Source: Kiritimatiellia bacterium
GTDB taxonomy: Bacteria; Verrucomicrobiota; Kiritimatiellia; RFP12; UBA1067
Assembly: GCA_904502135.1 (NCBI GenBank)
Contig: CAJGDE010000002.1
Span: forward strand, 1-46,840
Direction of reading: 5' to 3'
Length of the DNA stretch: 46,840 nucleotides
The first letter of the stretch is position 1, and each line of letters begins with the position of its first letter. This document shows, in pieces, positions 25,119 to 32,620 of the stretch. The position numbers and the translations under genes were made by a program. The notes below the pieces were generated by a model. The model ran no database searches and was not told the origin of the DNA. It saw only the letters and a program-made list of their open reading frames with translations.

Positions 25119-26785
25119 TTTTTAATGTCATTTTCGCCGCAGTGACGGCAATTTTGATTGATGTCAATCAAAGTCCGATTAAAGACCAGCGCGATTCTAC
25201 TTGCGGTCCCGATTTAGGGTATGCTGGATGTCTTACGGAAATTTCACTATATAACGATCCTTTTTCAACATGGGCGTACGGAGCGGGAATAAAGGATACG
25301 GAAAATGCTTTGCGCAATTGCGGTGCAAGGTTCTTAAGACAGTGGGATGCCGTAAAAACATGGCAATACGGAATGACGGGGCCGGGGAATCTTGCTCATC
25401 CGAAATCGTATTGGCCGCTTTGGAAAAAAATGGGAATTAAGGTTCTTCTTACTCTTGAGCATTACGGCGCTTGGCCTGACAAAGCCTGCGCCAAGAAACG
25501 AACAGGAGACATAAAAACTGTAAAGCGCGTTATTTTGGAGTATATACGCTGGATTATCAAGAATCGTTATCAAGATGTTGTCGCGGGGCTTGAGTTAGGT
25601 AATGAGCCTTATTTCGGGAACAATCCCGAAGAGTATGCAGAGCGCTGGTGCGAGATTATTCCTGAAATTAAAAAGCTCTGGCCGGATGTGAAAATCGGTA
25701 TGCCGATAGCTGAATACAGGGCGGGCGATCCGGATCTTGATGCCGTGCGCAAGCGTCTTGGCGAAAAGAAAATGATGGCAGGAGGAGGGGAGTTTGAAAT
25801 CAACCGTTTCAATCAATGGTCAGGGCGGTTTGTTGTGGCGATGTCAAATCAGCTGCACAATATCTCTCATGTAATATATCATTTCTACGGCGGAGACGCT
25901 CCGTACGGTTGCAGTCAGAGTGGCTTTGGTCGTATAAAAAATTTCGAGAAGATATATCCGCAGATTGCTGGCAAGCGCGTTTGGATAAGCGAATGGAGAG
26001 AGCGCTCCGATGAAGATGGGCGTTGTCATCAGATGTTCGCCTCAACGCTTTTCAAGGCGCATTATATGCTCTCTTGCCTTACCCAGCCGAATATTGACGG
26101 AATAAATCTGCATTGCATAGGTTCTCTTTCTGGCGCTCTGAATATCTCAATGAACTGTTCGTTTCCAGGCGAGGGTTGGAGAAGCGGCTTTATGTTTCAG
26201 TCTGATCCTCTGCAAGGTTATAATTTTTACCCCGATCCTGATGTTAAGCCAGGGCAGAGGCGTTATGTGATGGGGCCTGCCGCACCGCTTTTTAAGATTT
26301 ATACCGATGCGCTTGTTAAACATCCAATCATTCATGAACACGGCACGCTTGGCAAGCAAGGAGATAAAGCGTCATGCTGGTCGAGCGCTCTTTTCTACGG
26401 GTCGTCCCATGCTCAGCGTTCAGTTCTCAATCGCGGCGGAAAATGGAAGGATGTTCCTCCCATTAAAGGTAATGTAGAATGGGTGTCAACGCTCAATCCG
26501 GAAAAAACTTCTCTTGCGATGCTTATGTGCAATACGACTGTTGAGGAACAAAAAATTCCTATTAAGCTCGTAAATGCGAAATTCGCAGGTGCAGCTGTCG
26601 TAAGGAGTGTTTCATGCGAGCCGGAACTTATCTATCATCATAACATTCCTTCCGAGACGCCTCTTTGGAAAATGCAGACGGAGAAGAAAACTTCTGATTT
26701 CATGGATTCGGAAGGCGTGCTCACCATCGGACCTGACACGATACAGACTGTTGTTGTGCCCATCAAGAAAATCGAAGATCGTTAA
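25115..26785 (+). CDS. Clan GH-A-like (beta/alpha)8 glycoside hydrolase
   Basis: The 556-residue protein begins with a short hydrophobic stretch and contains a TIM-barrel domain. The two expected carboxylates are visible: acid/base Glu164 in GLELGNEPYFG (the NEP motif after strand 4) and nucleophile Glu293 in RVWISEWRE (after strand 7). These fit clan GH-A families such as GH39, GH51 or GH79, but I cannot assign one, and the substrate is unknown. The C-terminal part after about 390 is beta-rich. It is coupled to the small upstream protein by ATGA. The following stretch has no terminator and leads to a new promoter. Confidence 0.8.
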   Translation: MIFNVIFAAVTAILIDVNQSPIKDQRDSTCGPDLGYAGCLTEISLYNDPFSTWAYGAGIKDTENALRNCGARFLRQWDAVKTWQYGMTGPGNLAHPKSYWPLWKKMGIKVLLTLEHYGAWPDKACAKKRTGDIKTVKRVILEYIRWIIKNRYQDVVAGLELGNEPYFGNNPEEYAERWCEIIPEIKKLWPDVKIGMPIAEYRAGDPDLDAVRKRLGEKKMMAGGGEFEINRFNQWSGRFVVAMSNQLHNISHVIYHFYGGDAPYGCSQSGFGRIKNFEKIYPQIAGKRVWISEWRERSDEDGRCHQMFASTLFKAHYMLSCLTQPNIDGINLHCIGSLSGALNISMNCSFPGEGWRSGFMFQSDPLQGYNFYPDPDVKPGQRRYVMGPAAPLFKIYTDALVKHPIIHEHGTLGKQGDKASCWSSALFYGSSHAQRSVLNRGGKWKDVPPIKGNVEWVSTLNPEKTSLAMLMCNTTVEEQKIPIKLVNAKFAGAAVVRSVSCEPELIYHHNIPSETPLWKMQTEKKTSDFMDSEGVLTIGPDTIQTVVVPIKKIEDR

Positions 26786-26820
26786 GATCGCTTTCTTGAC
26801 GCGACTTAAGGGTATGAGTA

Positions 26821-26849
26821 TTGATTATCTGCCCGGATAATGATATTAT
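26821..26849 (+). promoter_or_regulatory. Promoter of the SASA esterase gene
   Basis: TTGATT (26821-26826) and TATTAT (26844-26849) are 17 bases apart, giving a leader of about 55 bases with an AAAGGGA ribosome binding site before ATG 26911. Confidence 0.5.
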
Positions 26850-26910
26850 ACGGCGAATAAAAAGTTCCGTTCCGTATATGGGATGGAAGTAATGAAAGGG
26901 AAATAAAAAT

Positions 26911-28461
26911 ATGAAAAAAGAATTTACATCCGCCTGTTTCGCTCTTGGTGCGTGTGCGGCGTTCGCCGCGATAGAATTGGGAGCTCCTTTCTCCGACGGC
27001 GTTGTTCTGCAGCGCGGGATGAAGGTGCCCGTGTGGGGCAAGATTGTCTCGTCGTGCGGTAAGGCGGCGCGTGAAGTTAAAGTCGAATTTGCCGGGCAAG
27101 CGAAAAAGGCGAGCGTCGGGGCGGATGGCTCTTGGCGCGTCGATCTTGATGCAATGGAGGCGTCGCCTGAAAGCCGTACGATGAAAGTGTGCGAGATGGA
27201 AAGCGGCTTCTTCTTTGATTCGGTCGTTGACTCGGTTGAGGTAAAAGACGTTCTCGTCGGTGAAGTGTGGTTTGCCTCCGGCCAAAGCAATATGGAAACT
27301 CCGATATGGCATGACGCTAATTCGCGTTATCGTGACGGGAAGGGCGCTATGATGACATCGATGACGCGTATGCCGCTCGTGCGCTACGTGAAGACGCCGC
27401 GCGTTTACGGAACTCCCGGTCGCAATAAACTGAAAGTTCAGTGGTGTCGTTTCGAACCGTCATCGTTTATCGCGCCTGTCAATTCGGTCCATTGGAAGCT
27501 GCCGTCTGCTGTTGCATGGTATTTCGCTAGAGAGCTTCATATCGCGCTTGGAGTTCCTGTTGGAATTGTGGACTCTTCAATCGGCGGCACCAATATCGAC
27601 GCATGGACGCCGCGTGAGGGTTATGAGGGCTGTGACGCGTCGATCAAGGCAACGGCCGACTACGTGCCGAAGTTTGGCAAGGACTGGACGAAAGATTGTG
27701 TCAAGGGAGTGATTGGAGCTGCGTTCCAGCAGCCGACAGCGCTTTTTAACGCGATGGTGTGGGATTACGCGCCGATGGCGATGCGCGGATTTATCTGGTA
27801 TCAAGGCTGCCATAACGCCGACGAAAGCGAGCTTTATTCAGCCAAGATGCATGCGCTCTACAACGGGTGGTCGAAAGTGTTTGAGAACCCTAATCTTAAA
27901 CTCTATTTTGCTCAGCTTGCCCCGTGGAAGCATAACTGGATGGGTATCTGCATGGCGCAGGATAAGTTCGTCAGCGAGCAGCCCAACGCGGCGATTGCTG
28001 TAACGTCAGACGTGGGCAATTTCGACGACATTCACCCGAACGACAAGGAGACTGTCGCGCAGCGTCTTGTAATTCACGCTCTTAAGCGCGACTACGGCTT
28101 TGATATTCCTGAGGATTGCTCGCCGACGGCCAAGTCGCTTTCTGTTTCAGGCGATGTCGCGACCGTTACTTTCGATCATGTCAAAACCTGGTATGTGTAT
28201 AACGAGAATATGAAGCTTGATGCGCCGTTCGAGGTGGCTGGAGATGATGGCGTTTGGGAAGCTGCGCAGCTGGTCGATTACGGCAAGACGTTCAAGGATT
28301 GGCGGACGTTCGGGCTTATTGAAAAGCCGCAACTTAGCTTGAGAAGCGATAAGGTGAAAAAGCCCGTTAAAGCGCGCTATCTCGGTAAAGAGCGCACAAA
28401 GGGCGTTATGTACAACCAGGCTTCTTTGCCGCTTGGGCCGTTTGAAATTTCTGTGCGGTAA
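26911..28461 (+). CDS. Sialate O-acetylesterase (SASA)-family esterase
   Basis: This secreted SGNH-type carbohydrate esterase has 516 residues. The start is a signal peptide (about 1-20) and the SASA family opening ELGAPFSDGVVLQRGMKVPVWG. The catalytic Ser is Ser126 in FASGQSNME, and the DxxH pair is Asp372/His375 in FDDIHPND. DSSIGGTNIDAWTP and WYQGCHNAD are further family blocks. It probably removes acetyl groups from sialic acids or from plant polysaccharide side chains; the sequence does not decide which. It is the second enzyme of the glycan-active group. Confidence 0.9.
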   Translation: MKKEFTSACFALGACAAFAAIELGAPFSDGVVLQRGMKVPVWGKIVSSCGKAAREVKVEFAGQAKKASVGADGSWRVDLDAMEASPESRTMKVCEMESGFFFDSVVDSVEVKDVLVGEVWFASGQSNMETPIWHDANSRYRDGKGAMMTSMTRMPLVRYVKTPRVYGTPGRNKLKVQWCRFEPSSFIAPVNSVHWKLPSAVAWYFARELHIALGVPVGIVDSSIGGTNIDAWTPREGYEGCDASIKATADYVPKFGKDWTKDCVKGVIGAAFQQPTALFNAMVWDYAPMAMRGFIWYQGCHNADESELYSAKMHALYNGWSKVFENPNLKLYFAQLAPWKHNWMGICMAQDKFVSEQPNAAIAVTSDVGNFDDIHPNDKETVAQRLVIHALKRDYGFDIPEDCSPTAKSLSVSGDVATVTFDHVKTWYVYNENMKLDAPFEVAGDDGVWEAAQLVDYGKTFKDWRTFGLIEKPQLSLRSDKVKKPVKARYLGKERTKGVMYNQASLPLGPFEISVR

Positions 28462-28502
28462 AATCATTCAAGTGAAGATGCTCTAAACATATTGATGCAA
28501 TA

Positions 28503-30743
28503 ATGAAGAAAGTTATCTTGATAAAATCTGTATTCGTCAGTGTTGTTTTGACGGCCGTTCAAGTTGCTCAAGGTTCAACGGTGAGCGTCGGCTCAGAGAA
28601 AGAACTCGCTGCCGCGCTTGCGGTGGCAGCTAAAGGCTCTGCGCCCCGAGAGATAGTTATTAAATCGGGGCGCTATCTTTTAGAGCGTCCGCTTGAGATT
28701 TCTGCGGTGACAGGTCTTGTTATCCGTGCCGAGCGTCCCGGCGCGGTCGAGCTTTGCGGTGGAGTCAAGGTGACGGGCTTAAGCCGTGTCAAGGGGACGC
28801 CATTTTGGTCTGCCGAGGTAAAGGGTAGCGACGGGAAACCGCTCTTATTCCGTGCGCTTGTGAAGAACGGGAAGTGGGTAGAGAATGCGATTTTGCCAGG
28901 AGGCACGAATCGCTTTGAGCATTTATCCCGTTTTGGCGCGTTTCTTCTGCCTAATCTTGCGGGGCACTGGTCTCGTCCGCCGAGCGATGACGAAAATAGA
29001 GTCATGTCGTATGATGCGAAAGATATCCCCGATTCAATGAATCTTGACAGCGTCGATATTCATCTTTTTCACACGTGGTCTGATTCGCTCTGTACCGTTG
29101 AGAGCGTCGACCGCAAGGCGAAGGTCATCAAGATTAAGGAGGTTCCCGATTGGCCGATGGGAGCGCAAAACAAGTTTGAATACGAGCTTTTCAATGTCCG
29201 CGAAGGCATGGCGAGCGGGCGCTGGTTTCTTGATCGGCGCGAGGGCCGTATCTATTATCAGCCGCTGCCGGGTGAGGATGTGGAGAAGTTGGATTTCATT
29301 CGCCCGTCCCTGCGCAATGTTATGGTGCTAAAAGATGCGTGCGATGTAAAGATTGAAGGAATTGTGTTTTCAGGAGCTGCGGGCGCTTTCGGAGATAAAC
29401 CAGGTTTCGCCGGCAATAATATTTCGGCCGCGCTTGTCATCCGCAATGTCGAACGTCTTAAATTAAGTAATGTTACGATAAAGAATACCGCCGGCGCGGG
29501 ACTGCGCATTATCGGTTACCGCGATGTGGAGATTGATGGCTGCTTATTCAATTACTGCGGCGCATGTGCGATGTATGTCGCCACAGGAAAGTCCGCCCTC
29601 GTCAGGCGCACGCAGGTAAGCGATGTCGGGCTTGTGTATCGCTCGTCGTGCGGAATTTATGTAAGCGGAGTTGATGTCGTTCTTGCGGAGAATGAGGTTA
29701 GAAACGTTCCCTACAGCGGAATTATCGCCTTCGGTGATCGCAATCGCGTCGAGACGAATTTTGTTCATCGCGTTATGCAGGTGCTGCACGATGGAGCTGC
29801 CGTCTATGGGCTTTTTGTCAATGGCGTGATACGAGGAAATGTCGTTAAAGATATTCTCGCCAGTGGCAACAGTCTCGGTGTTCACGCTTATTACGCCGAC
29901 GAAAGCTCGCGCAATACATTGGTTGAGGGTAATTATGCCGAGGGCATGGTGGTGCCGATCCACAATCACATGTCTGCCGCAATCACCGTCAGAAACAATA
30001 CTCTTGTCAACGAGAAGGGTGATATGCGCATATCCTTCGAGCGCAGTGTTGGCTGCGCGTTCACCGGTAATCGGATTTTCTGCGGCGGAAAACTTGAAAC
30101 CGTATGGCTTGACGGTGTGCCTGACTGGAAAGATAACATCGTTTTCAACGGCAGATCTGCGCCATTTGAGTGGAATCCGCCGCGAGTGCCCCAGTCACGC
30201 CGCGCTCCCGTTGAGGCGATTGGCGCGGTTAAAAGGCCGGTGATTGACGGCAAGTTCTCAGAAGGAGAGTGGAATGGAGATTTTGTGCACATTGACCGAT
30301 TGGCAGACGGCAGTCAAAGCGGATTTTCTTCTGCGCTGATCCGTTTTGCGTGGGATAGCGACAATCTATACGCTTCTTTTCTTGCGGCAAATTTTGCGAC
30401 AGGAAAAATTTCTTGGGGTTCGCGCTGGGGTGTGGATGACGGTGTGGAGCTTGATCTTGGAGAAGGGCGTAAGGTGCGAGCGTTTCATGATGGCTCTACT
30501 GTAGTCCTGTCGCCATCATTCGCTGAAGCGGTAAAGGTGGTTGCGCTCGGCAAGGGAAAGAGCGGCCATTACAATCCAAATCTCGTCAGGGTGGAAATGG
30601 CCGTTCCTTGGAAGGCGCTCGGAATCTTGCCGAAGGTGGGCGTGAAGGTTTCTTTTAGTGTACGCGTATATCAGAGCGAATTTGATCAAATGAAGACGTA
30701 TGACAGCGATGCTCAGCCGTGCTATTTGCTTCTGACTCTTTAA
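28503..30743 (+). CDS. Secreted right-handed beta-helix protein with C-terminal CBM9-like domain
   Basis: The 746-residue protein has a signal peptide (MKKVILIKSVFVSVVLTAVQ...). A long parallel beta-helix region (about 260-560) has typical turns such as VEIDGCLFNYCGACAMYV, VSGVDVVLAENEVRNVPYSG and NTLVNEKGDMRIS. From about 575 a beta-sandwich like family-9 carbohydrate-binding modules follows (RPVIDGKFSEGEWNG, LIRFAWDSDNLYASF, VEMAVPWKALGI). The enzyme type (lyase, hydrolase or epimerase) cannot be read from this alone. The neighbouring esterase and GH-A hydrolase suggest glycan breakdown. It starts 41 bases after the SASA gene. Confidence 0.82.
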   Translation: MKKVILIKSVFVSVVLTAVQVAQGSTVSVGSEKELAAALAVAAKGSAPREIVIKSGRYLLERPLEISAVTGLVIRAERPGAVELCGGVKVTGLSRVKGTPFWSAEVKGSDGKPLLFRALVKNGKWVENAILPGGTNRFEHLSRFGAFLLPNLAGHWSRPPSDDENRVMSYDAKDIPDSMNLDSVDIHLFHTWSDSLCTVESVDRKAKVIKIKEVPDWPMGAQNKFEYELFNVREGMASGRWFLDRREGRIYYQPLPGEDVEKLDFIRPSLRNVMVLKDACDVKIEGIVFSGAAGAFGDKPGFAGNNISAALVIRNVERLKLSNVTIKNTAGAGLRIIGYRDVEIDGCLFNYCGACAMYVATGKSALVRRTQVSDVGLVYRSSCGIYVSGVDVVLAENEVRNVPYSGIIAFGDRNRVETNFVHRVMQVLHDGAAVYGLFVNGVIRGNVVKDILASGNSLGVHAYYADESSRNTLVEGNYAEGMVVPIHNHMSAAITVRNNTLVNEKGDMRISFERSVGCAFTGNRIFCGGKLETVWLDGVPDWKDNIVFNGRSAPFEWNPPRVPQSRRAPVEAIGAVKRPVIDGKFSEGEWNGDFVHIDRLADGSQSGFSSALIRFAWDSDNLYASFLAANFATGKISWGSRWGVDDGVELDLGEGRKVRAFHDGSTVVLSPSFAEAVKVVALGKGKSGHYNPNLVRVEMAVPWKALGILPKVGVKVSFSVRVYQSEFDQMKTYDSDAQPCYLLLTL

Positions 30744-30901
30744 TGTCTCTTCAGACGATTTGTCGCATGATTCAAGATTAGTCAAACGCTTTGATTTTGA
30801 ACTTACCTGCGACAAGCCATTCGACTAATTGGCGGTCATTGATGACTTTTGCGTCATCATAGCCGTTCTCGGTGCGCAATCGGCGAAGATCGTGAAATCC
30901 A

Positions 30902-30932
30902 TTGGACAGAAAAATTCGCCTTGTGGTATAAT
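30902..30932 (+). promoter_or_regulatory. Promoter before the small ORF and TIM-barrel-like gene
   Basis: TTGGAC (30902-30907) and TATAAT (30927-30932) are spaced by 19 bases. The first ATG is at 30943, so this is another short-leader arrangement. The stretch 30744-30900 upstream holds no gene I can support. Confidence 0.5.
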
Positions 30933-30960
30933 ACTTACAAATATGCAAAAGGAGTATGCT

Positions 30961-31053
30961 GTGAAAATTTCGCAAAACTTCATGATGGAAGGGTTCCGGC
31001 TTCGCTATATTCGTGAAGTAGTGGCTGTATTAGAAAGTCGATATGAAAAGTAA
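30961..31053 (+). CDS. Possible small ORF upstream of the TIM-barrel-like gene
   Basis: A 30-residue frame starts at GTG 30961, 6 bases after AAGGAG (30949-30954). An in-frame ATG at 30943 would give 36 residues and a near-leaderless start. It overlaps the next gene by 11 bases and could serve as a leader peptide that couples translation. I do not recognise the peptide (ISQNFMMEGFRLRYIREVV). It may also be noncoding. Kept because promoter, ribosome binding site and overlap agree. Confidence 0.3.
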   Translation: MKISQNFMMEGFRLRYIREVVAVLESRYEK

Positions 31054-32260
31054 AAATAAGTTCTTTTTCGGAACAATCCTCTCGGCAGTAGCGGTAATAT
31101 GGGCATCAGACGCGGCGGCTGAGGCGGAGAAGATGTTTCCTGTTGCCTCGGCGAAAGTGCCGGAGACGAAGCATGTCTTTTCGATGTCGTGTAAGGTCAC
31201 GGCGGTGAACGGCGACCTTGCGACGGCGGAAGGGCGCGCGAAGGCGATAGCTTGGTGGAAGAAATATGGTTTCACGAAACTCTGGCTCGAGAGCTACCGA
31301 CACGGCGAGCGCGTGCCGACAGAACGGCTCGTCGAGGAGCGCGACGCATTCCGCGCCGAGGGTTTTGAGGTATGTGGCATGATCACGCCGACGATGCTGA
31401 ACGACACTGAACCTGGCAAGGATGAGCCGCAGATGGTCGTCTGCTGGAGCGATCCGAAGGCGCGCGAGCGTATACGCGAGGAATGTGTGCGCGCGGTGAA
31501 AGTCTTCGACACGGTGATCATCGACGACTTTCTGTTTTCCTGCTGCGGTGACGGCTGCGCGAGATGCCGCGCAGACAAGGCGGCGCGGAATGTCGCAGAC
31601 TGGGAGGAGTATAGGCGCACGCTTATGTACGAAGTGTGCGAGCGCGACATCCTTCATGGCGCGAAGAAGGCCAACCCGAAATCGCACATCATCATCAAGT
31701 ATCCGTGCTGGTGGCGCCTTTATGAGAAGCGCGGCTATTCTCCTGCGCGTCAGGCGGCGCTTTTCGGCGAATGCTGGGTGGGGACCGAAACGCGTGACGC
31801 GAACCCCGAGCCGATACAGGCGTGCTGGATCATGGCGTGGATGAACGAGATCACAGGCGGCAGATGTGGCGGCGGGTGGTACGACGCATTGGACTGCACG
31901 CCGGAGAAGTTCGTGGAACAGGCATACTACACGATTCTCGGCGGCGCGAAAGAGTCGCTTGTCCACTGCTACGACTATCTGCTCTCGGACGACCCGGGGC
32001 GGACGGCGTTCGGCGAAAAGGCGGGTAGCCCGCGCAAGTGCCGCGAGGCGTTCGAGCGGGCTGCGCCGCAGCTGCGCAAACTTGCCGACTTCGTCAGCGG
32101 TGCGGAGCGCGGATCTTTTTCAATGGGCGCGGATGGTGTCTCTGCGCACGAGTTCACGAAGGGCGGCAGGCGTTTCGTTGCCCGCCTCAACACTAAGGAC
32201 GAGCCAGTCGCAGGACTTCCCGCCCATGGCTTCGAACTGAAGGAATGCAAGGGAGAATGA
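31043..32260 (+). CDS. Secreted TIM-barrel-like protein of unusually high GC, possible glycosidase
   Basis: The 405-residue protein begins with a signal peptide (FFFGTILSAVAVIWASDAAAEA). The body looks like a TIM-barrel glycosidase-like protein, with alternating helix and strand blocks such as KYGFTKLWLESYRHGE and EGFEVCGMITPT. The stretch TVIIDDFLFSCCGDGCARC is rich in Asp and Cys. I cannot place it in a numbered family. The gene is GC-rich (hand counts of several 60-base lines gave 57-72%), whereas the signal-peptide part is AT-rich. This suggests a foreign gene with a local export signal. No good ribosome binding site precedes it. Confidence 0.7.
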   Translation: MKSKNKFFFGTILSAVAVIWASDAAAEAEKMFPVASAKVPETKHVFSMSCKVTAVNGDLATAEGRAKAIAWWKKYGFTKLWLESYRHGERVPTERLVEERDAFRAEGFEVCGMITPTMLNDTEPGKDEPQMVVCWSDPKARERIREECVRAVKVFDTVIIDDFLFSCCGDGCARCRADKAARNVADWEEYRRTLMYEVCERDILHGAKKANPKSHIIIKYPCWWRLYEKRGYSPARQAALFGECWVGTETRDANPEPIQACWIMAWMNEITGGRCGGGWYDALDCTPEKFVEQAYYTILGGAKESLVHCYDYLLSDDPGRTAFGEKAGSPRKCREAFERAAPQLRKLADFVSGAERGSFSMGADGVSAHEFTKGGRRFVARLNTKDEPVAGLPAHGFELKECKGE

Positions 32261-32330
32261 ACATGGCTAGGACGCGGAGAGGGACAGACCCCTCTGCATA
32301 GGAGAGTGGGTTAATGTTTGAATATTGGAA

Positions 32331-32428
32331 TGGGGTTTAGGAGTTTAGAAGGTTTAGGGGTTTAGAAAGTTTAGGAGGTTTAGAAGGTTTAGTTTTGGTG
32401 TAGAGATTAGGTGTAGGTGTAGAGCGGA
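32331..32428 (+). repeat. G/T-rich degenerate tandem repeat block 2, left arm
   Basis: Tandem 9-base units of TTTAGGAGG/TTTAGAAGG type continue into TTAGGTGTAGG-like units. The segment 32359-32392 is identical to 20209-20242. The block ends at a GTAGAGCGG that can pair with CCGCTAC (32444-32450), so it faces the C-rich right arm. Bases 32261-32330, after the TIM-barrel gene, hold nothing I recognise. Confidence 0.85.
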
Positions 32429-32439
32429 TGTTTATCCTT

Positions 32440-32533
32440 TCTACCGCTACGACTCCTCCACTAACGACTAACCCCTACCTGCTAACTCCTGACTCCTAAC
32501 TCCTGACTCCTAACTCCTGACTCCTAACGACTA
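32440..32533 (+). repeat. C/T-rich right arm with three 14-base repeats
   Basis: Three perfect tandem copies of TAACTCCTGACTCC occupy 32483-32524, flanked by related units (CTAACGACTAAC). On the minus strand this reads GGAGTCAGGAGTTA, so it is a rough inverse of the left arm. No protein is encoded here. The block ends 15 bases before the esterase promoter. Confidence 0.85.
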
Positions 32534-32548
32534 ATATCGCGCTCATAA

Positions 32549-32577
32549 TTGCGAACGCCCCATATATGTGATATACT
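32549..32577 (+). promoter_or_regulatory. Promoter of the tandem esterase gene
   Basis: TTGCGA (32549-32554) and TATACT (32572-32577) are spaced by 17 bases. The leader to ATG 32621 is about 37 bases. The -10 flank GTGATATAC resembles those of the rpmJ and tRNA promoters. Confidence 0.55.
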
Positions 32578-32620
32578 ACAAGCATTCAACCTAAATTAAT
32601 ATAAGAAAGTTTTTATCGAT

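Noticed and set aside
24567..26785. Frameshifted single hydrolase gene
   Set aside because: The beta-type domain comes before, not after, the catalytic domain and has its own signal peptide, and the junction is a clean ATGA overlap.
30778..30975. 65-residue minus-strand frame that could be a gene remnant
   Set aside because: The C-terminal half looks protein-like, but I could not name a family. It has no promoter or ribosome binding site and overlaps the plus-strand promoter.
31106..31966. Long open frame on the minus strand opposite the GC-rich gene
   Set aside because: It is a composition shadow: high GC removes stop codons. The translation is Arg/His-rich with no domain, and the plus-strand frame has a signal peptide and a fold-like pattern.
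32483..32524. CRISPR array
   Set aside because: The repeats are 14 bases and contiguous with no spacers, and no cas genes are present.
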